Shown here: positions 23,884 through 32,774 of the stretch, in pieces
How the letters are laid out: every line of letters starts with the position of its first letter
How positions within the stretch are numbered: the stretch's first letter is position 1
Source of the DNA: Planomicrobium stackebrandtii
GTDB lineage: Bacteria > Bacillota > Bacilli > Bacillales_A > Planococcaceae
Direction of reading: 5' to 3'
DNA: 64,000 bases
Assembly: GCF_030814955.1 (NCBI RefSeq)
Contig: NZ_JAUSWB010000005.1
Location: 248,001-312,000, forward strand
Position numbers and translations under genes: made by a program
The notes under the pieces: model-generated
What the model saw: the letters and a program-made list of their open reading frames with translations, nothing else
Databases searched by the model: none
What the model was told of the DNA's origin: nothing

Positions 23884-25113
23884 ATGAGTAAATCCTATTC
23901 TAAGAAAAAAGACGAGTTGATAAGTTTAATAATGAAGATTAAAGAGAGGTCAGGCAAAAGTTTTAAAATAAGATTGATAAAATTGAACCAACAAAATGAG
24001 TATGCAATGTATTTCTCAGCATTACCTGTTGATGCTTCTTTTGTAATTGCCCGTCGTATTCCAAAGGATTACGACAATCCAAAAGGAATCCAAAGAGCAT
24101 TGAAGGAAAGTAAAATAACTGAAATTTCATCAAAGTCCATGGACATTTCAAAATTTTCATCTCCAAATGCTGTTGTAATGAATTTAATCACAAACAGAGA
24201 TGGGAAACATCCAAACTTATCAGGAATCGTCAGTTTTGAAGAATCGATAATGGAAAAGAATGTAGCAGTTTATTCTATTGATTTAGACAAGTATGAGAAG
24301 AAATTAAAATCTCTTCCGATAGATCAAGATGGATACTTAGAAGGGAATAGTGAGGAGATACTGTTTCCAGGAGTTTTAATCGATGCGCATCATCGTACAG
24401 AAGGATTATATTCTGCTGGCCGGATGGATTTTGAATTGCCACTCACAGTTTACTTAGATTTACCTGAAAAAGAAATGGCTCGAATATTTATTGATATTAA
24501 TGAAAAACAAGAAAAGCCTAGTCAAGTTCATACTTTAGCTATGAAATCTATAGCTGGGGTTCTAGCCGGGGATGAAGAGGTAGCAAGTAATATCATCGAT
24601 GGTTTAGATAAAAATGAAAGTTCGATTCTCTATCAGAGAATTAAAACAGTAGATGGAAAAAGACCAAAAGAGATGAAAAAAACATACGTAACAAATAGTA
24701 CTTTTTCAAAGCTACTAAAGAATTTCATACTGCCACATCTGGGTAAGAAGATGAGTTTGAATCGACAGATAGATTTAATCAATGATTACTTTACAGCGTG
24801 GAGTGAGGTTTTTCCGGAAGCATGGTCTGATGAAAAAAATCACGTTTTAGTTAAATCTCTAGGTTTTCAGATAATGATGAGGTTATTTAGTACAATTCAT
24901 AATCTGGTCACTGTTTCAGATGGGGTACCTAGTGTCCAAGATTACAAAAAAATAATATCCAAAACTTTAAAAAAAAATAACATCCTAGAAATAGATGAAA
25001 ATCAATCGTTTCCAATAAACTGGAAGAGTGAAGTGTATGGGGGATATTCGAGTGGTAAAGGTATAAATGCCATATCGACATCTTTAACTCAACATATTGC
25101 AGATCATAAATAA
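23884..25113 (+). CDS. DGQHR-superfamily protein with variant DAHHR motif
   Basis: Protein of 409 residues resembling DndB/DGQHR-domain proteins. The signature appears as FPGVLIDAHHRTEGL (residues 161-175), with the usual DGQHR altered to DAHHR. The following strand segment FELPLTVYLDLPEKEMARIFIDINEKQEKPS is the typical 'F..iN..Q...' part of the family. The start is set at ATG 23884 (GTG 23881 equally possible) with AAAGGGAG at 23867-23874. DndB-type proteins regulate or recognise phosphorothioate-modified DNA, but no dndACDE genes are present here, so a different role in an HNH-linked system is likely. Confidence 0.8.
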   Translation: MSKSYSKKKDELISLIMKIKERSGKSFKIRLIKLNQQNEYAMYFSALPVDASFVIARRIPKDYDNPKGIQRALKESKITEISSKSMDISKFSSPNAVVMNLITNRDGKHPNLSGIVSFEESIMEKNVAVYSIDLDKYEKKLKSLPIDQDGYLEGNSEEILFPGVLIDAHHRTEGLYSAGRMDFELPLTVYLDLPEKEMARIFIDINEKQEKPSQVHTLAMKSIAGVLAGDEEVASNIIDGLDKNESSILYQRIKTVDGKRPKEMKKTYVTNSTFSKLLKNFILPHLGKKMSLNRQIDLINDYFTAWSEVFPEAWSDEKNHVLVKSLGFQIMMRLFSTIHNLVTVSDGVPSVQDYKKIISKTLKKNNILEIDENQSFPINWKSEVYGGYSSGKGINAISTSLTQHIADHK

Positions 25114-25238
25114 TCATTTAATTTAAATTTTAATCTTACTTATCATGTACTAGTATTTAACCTATAAATATTGAAAACTGAATATTTTTTACTAAATTTT
25201 ATGGGATTGAACTATCTTAATTAAAGGACGAATGCATA

Positions 25239-25502
25239 ATGGTTGCTCATATAATTTTAGGTATTAACATAGATACTCCATTTTGGATAAGTATATTAAA
25301 AAAACAAGGAATTAAAAATATCTTCATTTTTAATTACGAATCCCAGAATAATGCAGAATTAGAGTCATATAAGGATGTAACATATATTCATCAAGAACTA
25401 GCGGAGAAAATTTTACAAGACTTTACTGATGTAGTCTTTTATAAATCTCTATATGCTTTCCCAGGAATGAATGGGCAAATGTCTACACTCTATAAAAGTT
25501 AA
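25239..25502 (+). CDS. Small island protein (87 residues)
   Basis: An 87-residue protein with an alternating beta/alpha pattern (AHIILGINIDTPFWISILKKQGIKNIFIFNYE) reminiscent of a small Rossmann-like half domain; no family recognised. AAAGGA lies 10 nt before the ATG. It stands alone between the DGQHR gene and the GHKL ATPase gene, and may be the truncated remnant of a larger gene or a small accessory factor. Confidence 0.5.
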   Translation: MVAHIILGINIDTPFWISILKKQGIKNIFIFNYESQNNAELESYKDVTYIHQELAEKILQDFTDVVFYKSLYAFPGMNGQMSTLYKS

Positions 25503-25605
25503 TCCCTTATTAATATACTTTCTTTGTAATTTGAATATTATTTGTAAAAGCATTTTAAATTAAATATAGACAAAATGTTAAAAATATAAAAGGTAGGTGA
25601 AATTT

Positions 25606-27537
25606 ATGGAATTTTGGAATTTTCCTGCGGTTACTGGTGGAAATATAAACTCTATAAATAATGCAGGGTTAGAGACTTTTAGAGATAACCCTATTGATTC
25701 TTTGACTCGTGAAATCTGTCAAAACTCTTTGGATGCGGTTAAAGATCCAGATAGACCGGTCATTGTGGAATTTAAAAAATTTATTTCTAACGGATTGCCT
25801 GGGAAATTAGAACTGTCTAATGCTTTCTATGAAGGTAAGGAAACATGGAGAAATGGAAATGAGAAAAGTTTAAGATTTATTAATTCTGCTATAACTATAT
25901 TAAAAGAAAGTAATATTGAATGTTTACGCATAAGTGATTTTAATACTGTCGGGTTGGTAGGAGCTCAAAAAGCTGAATTGGGTTCGCCATGGAGTTCTCT
26001 AATCAAAGAAGCGGGTTCTTCAAATAAAAAGGATGAATCGGGGGGGAGCTTTGGTATAGGAAAAGCAGCACCTTTTTTGAGCTCGAATTTAAGAACGTTA
26101 TTCTATTCCAGTCTAGATAAAGATGGGCACTCGTCACATATTGGAGTAGCAGATATAATGTCATTCCGCAATAAAGATAATTCTGTGACATTGGGGAAGG
26201 GTTACTTTACAAATAATGAAAATTCGAATGCAATCCCAACTCTACTTAAGCTCGATTCCTATTTTAATAGGAGAGAGACAGGGACTGATATTTTCATAAC
26301 AGCTTTTAACGGTAGGCAAGAGTGGAAGGATGAAATGATCCAGTCGATATTAAGAAACTTTTTTCTTACTGTTTTTCAAGAAAAATTGATTGTGAATGTC
26401 GATGGATTTGTAGTTAATCACTTAAATATCTCAGATTTAATTAATGGATTAGAAGATAATAATGAAAATCAAATCTTAAAAAACTATTTTAGGCTTCTAA
26501 CCTCTAGTCAAACGGTTAAAGTTCCATATCCGCCAAAAAAATATAAGGATGGCTTAGAGTTTAAAGAAGGTGAAGCGGAACTTCTGTTATTAGATGGAGA
26601 AGATTTAAACCGACGTGTGTTAATGACAAGGAAAACTGGTATGCGAATCTTTGAACAAAGTAATATAAGTGGAAGTATTTCATTCACGGGTCTTTTATTA
26701 ATGAAAGGTAGAAATATGAATAAAGTATTTAAACAAATGGAAAATCCGGCTCACAATGCTTGGCTTTCAAACAGGTTTGAAGAAAATCCGAAATTAGGAG
26801 AAAAAATATTTTCTGATTTGCGTAAGTTTATTCGTGACACAGTTAAGGCAACTTATCATCAAGAAGTGGCTGATACAATGAATGCAATTGGCCTAAGCGA
26901 TTTCTTGCCGAATAAAAGTATGATGGATGGCAAGGGTGGAGAGAAAATTGAATCTATCAAAGCAAAAACAAAGTTTATTGATGTAAAAGAAATTCGACAG
27001 AAACCCGCTAGTGTTAGTAATTCTACTAATATAGAAAAAACCCCGGAGCAGATGCTAGGAGAATTTGATTTTTCTGAAGGTGAATTTGGTGGTAATGGCG
27101 ATGGTAAGAAAAGTGGACAAGGGGGAGGAGTACCAGATAATAATGTTACTGATCCAGGTGGAACAAATGATATAAATCGCGATTCTAAAGGTGAGGTAGA
27201 TAGCGCAGAAAAATTGCTTCTCAAAACTCTTTACATCCACAGCAAGCAACGATACTCATGTGTTAATAAAGAGGATGGAGAATATAGATTTATGCTGATA
27301 CCCCAAAAGGAAATTGAAAAAGGACAAATCAAGTTTAAATTAATAGGTGAACAGAGTAATTTTGATCTGCCTATTAAAGATGTATCATTCAATAATCCTG
27401 AAATATCCGTTGAGAAGATTTCAGGAAATACTCTTCATTTTATTAATCCAAATAAAAGTACTAATTTGGATTTGAATATAAAGATTGAATATTCTAATTA
27501 TTGCGTAATGGAGGCGGGCGTTTATGAAAATAGCTAA
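25606..27537 (+). CDS. GHKL-type ATPase of a putative defence system
   Basis: Large protein of 643 residues. The N-terminal GHKL (Hsp90/MutL/histidine-kinase fold) ATPase carries an N-box REICQNSLDA (35-44, Glu36 and Asn40), a G1 box SDFNTVGL (110-117) and a G2 box GGSFGIGKAA (146-155), in order and with MutL/Hsp90-like spacing. A transducer-like region follows to about residue 440. Then comes a Gly/Asp-rich linker (about residues 490-535) and a C-terminal beta-rich domain of about 100 residues. ATG 25606 has AGGTAGGTG just upstream. The gene overlaps the next by 14 bp. Probably an ATP-driven clamp or sensor. No nuclease motif seen in it. Confidence 0.82.
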   Translation: MEFWNFPAVTGGNINSINNAGLETFRDNPIDSLTREICQNSLDAVKDPDRPVIVEFKKFISNGLPGKLELSNAFYEGKETWRNGNEKSLRFINSAITILKESNIECLRISDFNTVGLVGAQKAELGSPWSSLIKEAGSSNKKDESGGSFGIGKAAPFLSSNLRTLFYSSLDKDGHSSHIGVADIMSFRNKDNSVTLGKGYFTNNENSNAIPTLLKLDSYFNRRETGTDIFITAFNGRQEWKDEMIQSILRNFFLTVFQEKLIVNVDGFVVNHLNISDLINGLEDNNENQILKNYFRLLTSSQTVKVPYPPKKYKDGLEFKEGEAELLLLDGEDLNRRVLMTRKTGMRIFEQSNISGSISFTGLLLMKGRNMNKVFKQMENPAHNAWLSNRFEENPKLGEKIFSDLRKFIRDTVKATYHQEVADTMNAIGLSDFLPNKSMMDGKGGEKIESIKAKTKFIDVKEIRQKPASVSNSTNIEKTPEQMLGEFDFSEGEFGGNGDGKKSGQGGGVPDNNVTDPGGTNDINRDSKGEVDSAEKLLLKTLYIHSKQRYSCVNKEDGEYRFMLIPQKEIEKGQIKFKLIGEQSNFDLPIKDVSFNNPEISVEKISGNTLHFINPNKSTNLDLNIKIEYSNYCVMEAGVYENS

Positions 27538-28375
27538 TTCGTATCCATATCCTGTACTTAGTATGTTCACTGACGATTATGTTAATTCGAGTTTAAACGT
27601 AGAGTATGCTACTAAAGAAGAGTTCGGTGAACTTAAAATTCTAGCTAAGTTTTTTCTCGAAAATGAAGTGCTTGAAGATTTAATAGAAGCAGGGAAAGCC
27701 TTATTCGCTGTACATTTGGAATGCCCCCAAACTAGTTATCGGGAAATTATCACTTGCTCGGAGCCCGAAATCAATAAGACTGTTAATGTGATGCAATTGA
27801 GAGGAAAGGTTTTTCTGCATGCTTTTATAGTGGCAGAGTCAGAGATTGAAGATTATAAAAACTCGTTTTTGAGTGAGTGGTATCAGGGGATGATTATAAA
27901 ATTTGAGAAGGGAAACTTCTTGGGAATTGGAGATGCGTTGGAAATAACTTTGCATGACGATGACACGGAATATATGAACTTACCTTCTATTATAGATATT
28001 CATAAAGGTATGGAAAAAGACTATATGGAAGTTGAACTACATGCATCAAATATAATTATATCTCTACCAGCCACTGAGTACGACTCGTATGCAAATAATG
28101 CAAATACAAACCTGAAAAATACAATAATATCGACGGTGATATTTCCAAGCTTGGTATATGTCTTTTCAAAAATTCAAGAAAACAGAAGAGATTTAGAAGA
28201 GTATACGTGGTATCAAGTGCTGGAGAAAATTTTTGAGGAGAACAATTATAGTATCGAAGATATTGGTACAGAGAAACTCTCATCTTTGAAAGCGGCTCAG
28301 CTGGTTCTCAGAAAACCATTATCGACTAGTTTTGCGGAGATTACAAAACTAAATTCATGGGAGGAGCAAATATGA
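27524..28375 (+). CDS. Second protein of the GHKL module, unknown
   Basis: A 283-residue protein I do not recognise. The N-terminus IANSYPYPVLSMFTDDY is distinctive, and residues 30-190 are predicted beta-rich (long alternating strands such as YREIITCSEPEINKTVNVMQLRG). The C-terminal 80 residues are helical. It starts inside the GHKL gene (14-bp overlap, with GGAGGCGGGCG upstream) and its stop overlaps the next start (ATGA), showing strict translational coupling and probably stoichiometric complex formation. It could be a substrate-recognition subunit; this is inference from context only. Confidence 0.8.
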   Translation: MKIANSYPYPVLSMFTDDYVNSSLNVEYATKEEFGELKILAKFFLENEVLEDLIEAGKALFAVHLECPQTSYREIITCSEPEINKTVNVMQLRGKVFLHAFIVAESEIEDYKNSFLSEWYQGMIIKFEKGNFLGIGDALEITLHDDDTEYMNLPSIIDIHKGMEKDYMEVELHASNIIISLPATEYDSYANNANTNLKNTIISTVIFPSLVYVFSKIQENRRDLEEYTWYQVLEKIFEENNYSIEDIGTEKLSSLKAAQLVLRKPLSTSFAEITKLNSWEEQI

Positions 28376-29139
28376 GATTGACTTTTGTATCTGAAAAAAC
28401 TCTGCAAGACTTGAAAGTTAATAGTAAGGCATATTTAAAAAAATATTATAGTGGAGATGGAAAGTGGTTCGATACTTACTTCAGTGAAGAAGGGAAAGTA
28501 TTAGAAACTAACATAGAGTTCGATATGCCTGAATTATCTTATGACGATGATTATTCGATAAGTGATCAGTATAATGTCAGGGCTATTTATAATTCTTTAA
28601 GTCATTTACCTGTTACGCTAGCTACGCAAGAAAGAATGTGGACAGGGTTAGCACATAATCAATTTAGAGATTTCACGTTTTATCGTCTACGAAGAGATAT
28701 CGAAGAAAAGAATGAGAGTCGAATGTTTTCTAGCTTATTCTTTAAACATGGAACTAAGCGTTCCCTTTTTGTTCATATTCTTTCCCGCCTCTGGTGGGTT
28801 GGTTATATGACCTATGATGCGTCAAATGATAAAAATCCATATTGGCTGACAGATTTTTTTACAGAAAGAGATTTTTCTGCTCGTAGTGTTATTTTTTTCT
28901 CAAGCAACTTCACTTCCAACCGTACAATCACTATAGGTATCTTGAAGGCTTTATATAAAATTAAAGAAGATGGGGTTGCAATTAAACGTGAACATTTTTT
29001 ACAAGCAACTAAATATTTAAATATATTAGGCGGGGCTATGATACTCGACTTACTATCAGTAAATGAAGTGGAAGAACTGGTAGCGGAGAATCTTAATGAT
29101 ACTTTTAATCTTAGTGTGCAAGAAAGAGTGGAAGCATAA
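28372..29139 (+). CDS. Third protein of the GHKL module, unknown (possibly DUF6339-like)
   Basis: A 255-residue protein. ATG 28372 is chosen over an earlier GTG/ATG because GAGGAG lies at 28361-28366 and the ATG overlaps the preceding stop. It is mostly helical, with notable motifs ATQERMWTGLAHNQF, KRSLFVHILSRLWWVGYMTYD and IIFFSSNFTSNRTITIGIL. These recall an uncharacterised family annotated around other GHKL defence ATPases (DUF6339, from memory and uncertain). No catalytic motif is evident. The tight coupling to the two genes upstream makes a three-subunit complex likely. Confidence 0.75.
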   Translation: MRLTFVSEKTLQDLKVNSKAYLKKYYSGDGKWFDTYFSEEGKVLETNIEFDMPELSYDDDYSISDQYNVRAIYNSLSHLPVTLATQERMWTGLAHNQFRDFTFYRLRRDIEEKNESRMFSSLFFKHGTKRSLFVHILSRLWWVGYMTYDASNDKNPYWLTDFFTERDFSARSVIFFSSNFTSNRTITIGILKALYKIKEDGVAIKREHFLQATKYLNILGGAMILDLLSVNEVEELVAENLNDTFNLSVQERVEA

Positions 29140-29263
29140 TTTGTTCATATCATTGCAATTCCATATCCCTTCAAATAAAGTTAGTTAACTTTTTAAATGA
29201 AAAACAACATTCATTAAGAGCATATAATAAATAGGAATTATAAAAGCGGGGAGATGAAATATT

Positions 29264-30025
29264 TTGGTCTCAGACAAATCAAATAAAGTAATTTCAAACG
29301 ATATAATTCCAAAAAAGAATCCTGCTTGGAAAAGGGATGAATTGATACTTGCGCTAGATTTGTACTTCAAAAACCATCCTAACAAAACTAGTAACTACCA
29401 GGAAGAAGTATTGAAACTTAGCGAAGTTTTAAATGTTCTACCCATACATGAAAACAGATATGCATTATTAAACTTCCGTAATCCGAATAGCATAAATATG
29501 AAAATGAGTAACTTTTTAAGATTAGATCCTAATTATGAAGGTGAAGGTTTAAAAGGTGGAGGTAAGTTAGAGGAAGAAGTTTGGAAAGAATTTTATCAAC
29601 GAACAGAAGAACTTAGTAATGTAGTTAATAGTATATTATTAAATATTTCAAGTGAAAAACAAGTATGTGCAACTCCTGAAGATTCCTATGAGGAAGAGGT
29701 ATTTCCAGAAGGCAAGATTTTATATCGCTTGCATAGACATCGTGAAAGAAATATAAAAGCTGTAAAAGAAAAGAAACGTCAAGCTATAAAAGAAAATAAT
29801 TTAGTATGCGAAATTTGTACATTTGATTTTTATAAGACTTATGGAGAACTTGGCGAAGGATATATAGAATGTCATCATACAGTTCCAATTTCTGAATATG
29901 AAGACTCTACCAAGACTCGAATGATAGATTTAGTATTGGTTTGCGCGAATTGTCATCGAATGTTGCATAGAAAAAGACCATGGCCTAAAAAAGGAGGATT
30001 AAAATCTATAATTCGAGATGTATAA
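29264..30025 (+). CDS. HNH endonuclease, McrA-like arrangement
   Basis: HNH nuclease of 253 residues with a TTG start at 29264 (GGGGAG at 29248-29253). The N-terminal domain (residues 20-110) begins NPAWKRDELILALDLYFKN, a helical motif frequent in McrA-like restriction HNH proteins, and contains LRLDPNYEG. The C-terminal HNH core has Cys182/Cys185, ECHH (202-205), then LVLVCANCHRMLHR with Cys227, Cys230, His231 and His235. It is 124 bp downstream of the GHKL module on the same strand. Candidate effector nuclease of the island, or a stand-alone type IV enzyme against modified phage DNA. Confidence 0.88.
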   Translation: MVSDKSNKVISNDIIPKKNPAWKRDELILALDLYFKNHPNKTSNYQEEVLKLSEVLNVLPIHENRYALLNFRNPNSINMKMSNFLRLDPNYEGEGLKGGGKLEEEVWKEFYQRTEELSNVVNSILLNISSEKQVCATPEDSYEEEVFPEGKILYRLHRHRERNIKAVKEKKRQAIKENNLVCEICTFDFYKTYGELGEGYIECHHTVPISEYEDSTKTRMIDLVLVCANCHRMLHRKRPWPKKGGLKSIIRDV

Positions 30026-30105
30026 AGATTTCTTCAAAAACAATTTATAACAATTCAATTCTTTCTCATTAATACTTTTTGGATTCGAAAATAAAGTGAT
30101 AATAT

Positions 30106-30144
30106 AAATGCTGGATTCTCACGTCTTTTGAGAATCCAGCATTT
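30106..30144. terminator. Bidirectional terminator at the right end of the island
   Basis: AAATGCTGGATTCTCA at 30106-30121 pairs exactly with 30129-30144. From 30145 to 30525 the sequence is A+T-rich. It contains a 14-codon minus-strand tail (T-Q-K-K-E-V-E-E-L-A-K-V-F-K, stop near 30178) that may be a gene remnant, and TTGACA at 30460-30465 as a possible -35 for the next gene. Confidence 0.8.
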
Positions 30145-30525
30145 GCTCTGTGTAAGAAAGTGTAAAAATTTTCACTTGAATACTTTTGCTAGTTCTTCAA
30201 CTTCTTTTTTCTGTGTCTAAAAAAATTGGACATTATAGTGTGATTAAATTCTTTGAAGGGATTTGAAGCATGTATGCAACAATCTGTCATCGAATCATTT
30301 TTAAGTATATTAATTAATCCGCGTAATTTAATTAAGGAATTAAGGATTCATAAATATTTTTATTAATTAAATGAGAGGGTGTATATCCATAGGCTGCTAG
30401 CTATTCTAGCAACAAAACGTTATCATAAAAGCAACTGCTGCAACTACTATGCCAGTTGGTTGACATTGGCTATAAGAGGTTCAGCTATCAAATAGGTTCA
30501 ACAAATTTTTGAAGGGGGCTATCAT

Positions 30526-31476
30526 TTGGCTTATCAATTAGGGGAAAAGTTTAAGCTTTTTACATTGAATTCAAATCCGGAATTGGCCCAGGAAATCGCA
30601 GATGAGCTCGGCTGTAAGCTGGGGAAAAGCTCCATTAACCACTTTAGCGATGGCGAAGTTCAAATTCACATTGAAGAAAGTGTTCGAGGCAAAGAGGTCT
30701 ATTTGATCCAATCGACATCGCAGCCGGGCAATGAGCATGTCATGGAACTGCTGATCATGATCGATGCGCTCAAGCGGGCATCTGCGGAAACCATCAACGT
30801 CGTCATGCCTTATTATGGCTATGCGCGCCAGGACCGGAAAGCAAGTTCGCGTGAACCGATTACGGCGAAACTGGTAGCGAATATGCTGGCAAAAGCAGGG
30901 GCTACACACATTATCACCATGGATTTGCATGCTCCCCAAATTCAAGGATTCTTCAATATGCCGGTAGATCAGTTGCTTGGTGAAAAGATCCTGTCGAAGC
31001 ATTTTCTCGATAAAGGATTGGAAGATGCCATAGTTGTAGCACCGGACAACGGCGGTTTGGGCAGAGCCCGTAAACTGGCGAGCCATTTGGACGTTCCAAT
31101 CGGCTTTATCGACAAGCGCCGGATGCAGTCAGGTGAACCCGAGACGGTGAACATCGTCGGGGACATCGAAGGCAAAAACGTCATCATCATCGTGGATATC
31201 ATTGATACGGCTAAGACAATTTCGTTGGCTGCCAATGTGCTGGTTGAAAATGGTGCGAAAGCTGTTTATGCGTGCTGCACCCATGCGGTCCTATCAGGCC
31301 AAGCGGTTCAACGCATCGAAGAGTCGGCTGTTACGGAACTGGTGGTTACCAACACCATCCGTGTACCGAAAGAAAAACAGACGCCGAAAATCACGATTCT
31401 GTCCGTGGCTCCGTTGTTAGCTGAAGCGATTGAGCACGTACACAACGAAAAACCGGTTACGCCACTATTCGAATAA
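30526..31476 (+). CDS. prs: Ribose-phosphate pyrophosphokinase paralogue with altered PRPP loop
   Basis: Class I PRPP synthetase fold over its whole 316 residues, normally converting ribose-5-phosphate and ATP to PRPP. Family motifs: [26 protein letters not shown] (ATP site), [11 protein letters not shown] with His135. Two active-site motifs deviate. PDHGG is PDNGG (Asn175), and the ribose-phosphate loop DDIIDTAGT reads VDIIDTAKT (223-231), with Val223 and Lys230 in place of Asp and Gly. TTG start with GAAGGGGG at 30511-30518. It is not in the usual glmU-prs-ctc context, so it is likely a second copy with reduced or changed activity (inference). Confidence 0.88.
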   Translation: MAYQLGEKFKLFTLNSNPELAQEIADELGCKLGKSSINHFSDGEVQIHIEESVRGKEVYLIQSTSQPGNEHVMELLIMIDALKRASAETINVVMPYYGYARQDRKASSREPITAKLVANMLAKAGATHIITMDLHAPQIQGFFNMPVDQLLGEKILSKHFLDKGLEDAIVVAPDNGGLGRARKLASHLDVPIGFIDKRRMQSGEPETVNIVGDIEGKNVIIIVDIIDTAKTISLAANVLVENGAKAVYACCTHAVLSGQAVQRIEESAVTELVVTNTIRVPKEKQTPKITILSVAPLLAEAIEHVHNEKPVTPLFE

Positions 31477-31588
31477 ACGCAGGTGTCCGACAATAGCAGA
31501 AAAGCTTCTTTTTTCGATTCAGTACAATTGCTTTATGTTTTCCGAAAATAAAAAAGCAGAATGATTCAACTTAAAAAAACATACAAAT

Positions 31589-31642
31589 AGCAAAAAGCTG
31601 GTTCTTCATTCTTATGAAGATGCCGGCTTATTTATTTTCTGG
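31589..31642. terminator. Hairpin between convergent genes
   Basis: AAAGCTGGTTCTTCAT pairs imperfectly with ATGAAGATGCCGGCTT around a TTCTT-type loop, and A/T tracts lie on both sides. It probably terminates prs and the minus-strand transporter gene. Confidence 0.55.
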
Positions 31643-31657
31643 CATTAACAGATTCAT

Positions 31658-32614
31658 TTACAGCCTTCGGCAATTTTCTTTTTTAGTCAAAAGGTCTTCT
31701 TTGCCGAACCGGTTGGCAATCATGGCGCCAATGGACAAGTTGAAAATCATATTAAAGATTGGCGCTAAGACACCGAGTTCCCCAATGAACTTATATGCAA
31801 GTATTGCAGCGAGCGCGGTGTTACATAGACCGACTTGAAACAATGCTGCACGGGCGTCAGGCTCTTCCATCTTCAGCGCCTTAGCGATAAAGTAAGCGGC
31901 AGCCATCGGTAAGGTCACTTGGATGAAAGTTGCGACAATTAACAATGGGATTGTACTCAATTCGGAGGTGATCGCTCCTTTTCCGCTGCCGATGATTGTG
32001 TGGACAATCAGAAGCAGTGCCGCGCATGTTCCAAGTTTAGTAGCAGCTCCGGTATAGGATTTTAGTTTAGGGAGCGCCTTTTGGACTGCTAGACCGAGTA
32101 CCAATGGTAAAACGACGATTAGCAGGAACGATAGCAGAAGATCGGAAAAAGAAATAGCGACTTGTTCACTGGACAAGCCAAGCATCGCGAGCGGTGTGAC
32201 GATGGGACTGATGGCGACGTCGAGCAAAGAGGCGGCGACTACAAGCGAGGCGTTGCCTCCTGCTAGAAAAGTATAGACAGTGGCGGCTGTCGCACTTGGT
32301 ACGGTGCCTGCCAAGACAAGGCCGGCAGCGATTTCCGGCTTTGCTGAAAAGAACAGGTGAGCGAGTGCGATAGAGACGGACACAGTCAGCGTCCATTTCA
32401 ACCCGGTGATCAGCAGCAATTCCCGAGTCTTCTTTTTGATCTCTTTAAATGCGTCGATATTCATCGAGAGGCCAGCAAAAAAGATAACGGTTCCGAGTAG
32501 CAAGCTTGGCACCCAAGGAGATACTTGCCAATGGATAGGAGAAAAATAAGTTCCGACTGAAACGAGCAATATGAGAAATGGAAGTTTTTCAGAGATAAAT
32601 TTAATATAGACCAT
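31658..32614 (-). CDS. Bile acid:sodium symporter (BASS) family transporter
   Basis: Membrane transporter of 318 residues with about ten helices. Family landmarks are GLSMNIDAFKEI in the first half, VLAGTVPSATAATVYTFLAGGNASLVVAASLLDVAISPIVTPL (the crossover-helix region) and FQVGLCNTALAAILA in the second repeat. Start set at ATG 32614 because GAGGAGG lies 12 nt upstream; an in-frame ATG at 32662 lacks one. Sodium-driven uptake of an organic anion is the family role. It is divergent from the CdaR-type regulator gene, so it may import a substrate of the same pathway. Confidence 0.88.
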   Translation of the reverse strand: MVYIKFISEKLPFLILLVSVGTYFSPIHWQVSPWVPSLLLGTVIFFAGLSMNIDAFKEIKKKTRELLLITGLKWTLTVSVSIALAHLFFSAKPEIAAGLVLAGTVPSATAATVYTFLAGGNASLVVAASLLDVAISPIVTPLAMLGLSSEQVAISFSDLLLSFLLIVVLPLVLGLAVQKALPKLKSYTGAATKLGTCAALLLIVHTIIGSGKGAITSELSTIPLLIVATFIQVTLPMAAAYFIAKALKMEEPDARAALFQVGLCNTALAAILAYKFIGELGVLAPIFNMIFNLSIGAMIANRFGKEDLLTKKENCRRL

Positions 32615-32774
32615 TCTTTTATCTTCCTCCTCTGAACGAACATTTTTTAAGATAAATTCCATTATACGCCATTAATTTTTAAAGTTCAGTCTTTTTAAAG
32701 CTCTTGAACTTATGAAACTGACAGAAAATAAAATGAAAATTTAGTTTATAGTAGGGGATAAGGGAGGTGGAAGT

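Noticed and set aside
23884..25113. dnd phosphorothioation system
   Set aside because: Only a DGQHR-like protein is present. No cysteine desulfurase, DndC or DndD homologue is visible in the window.
31658..32614. Assignment as an ACR3 arsenite pump
   Set aside because: The TPCTDW-type Cys motif is absent here, unlike in the 55790 protein; the general BASS family is safer.
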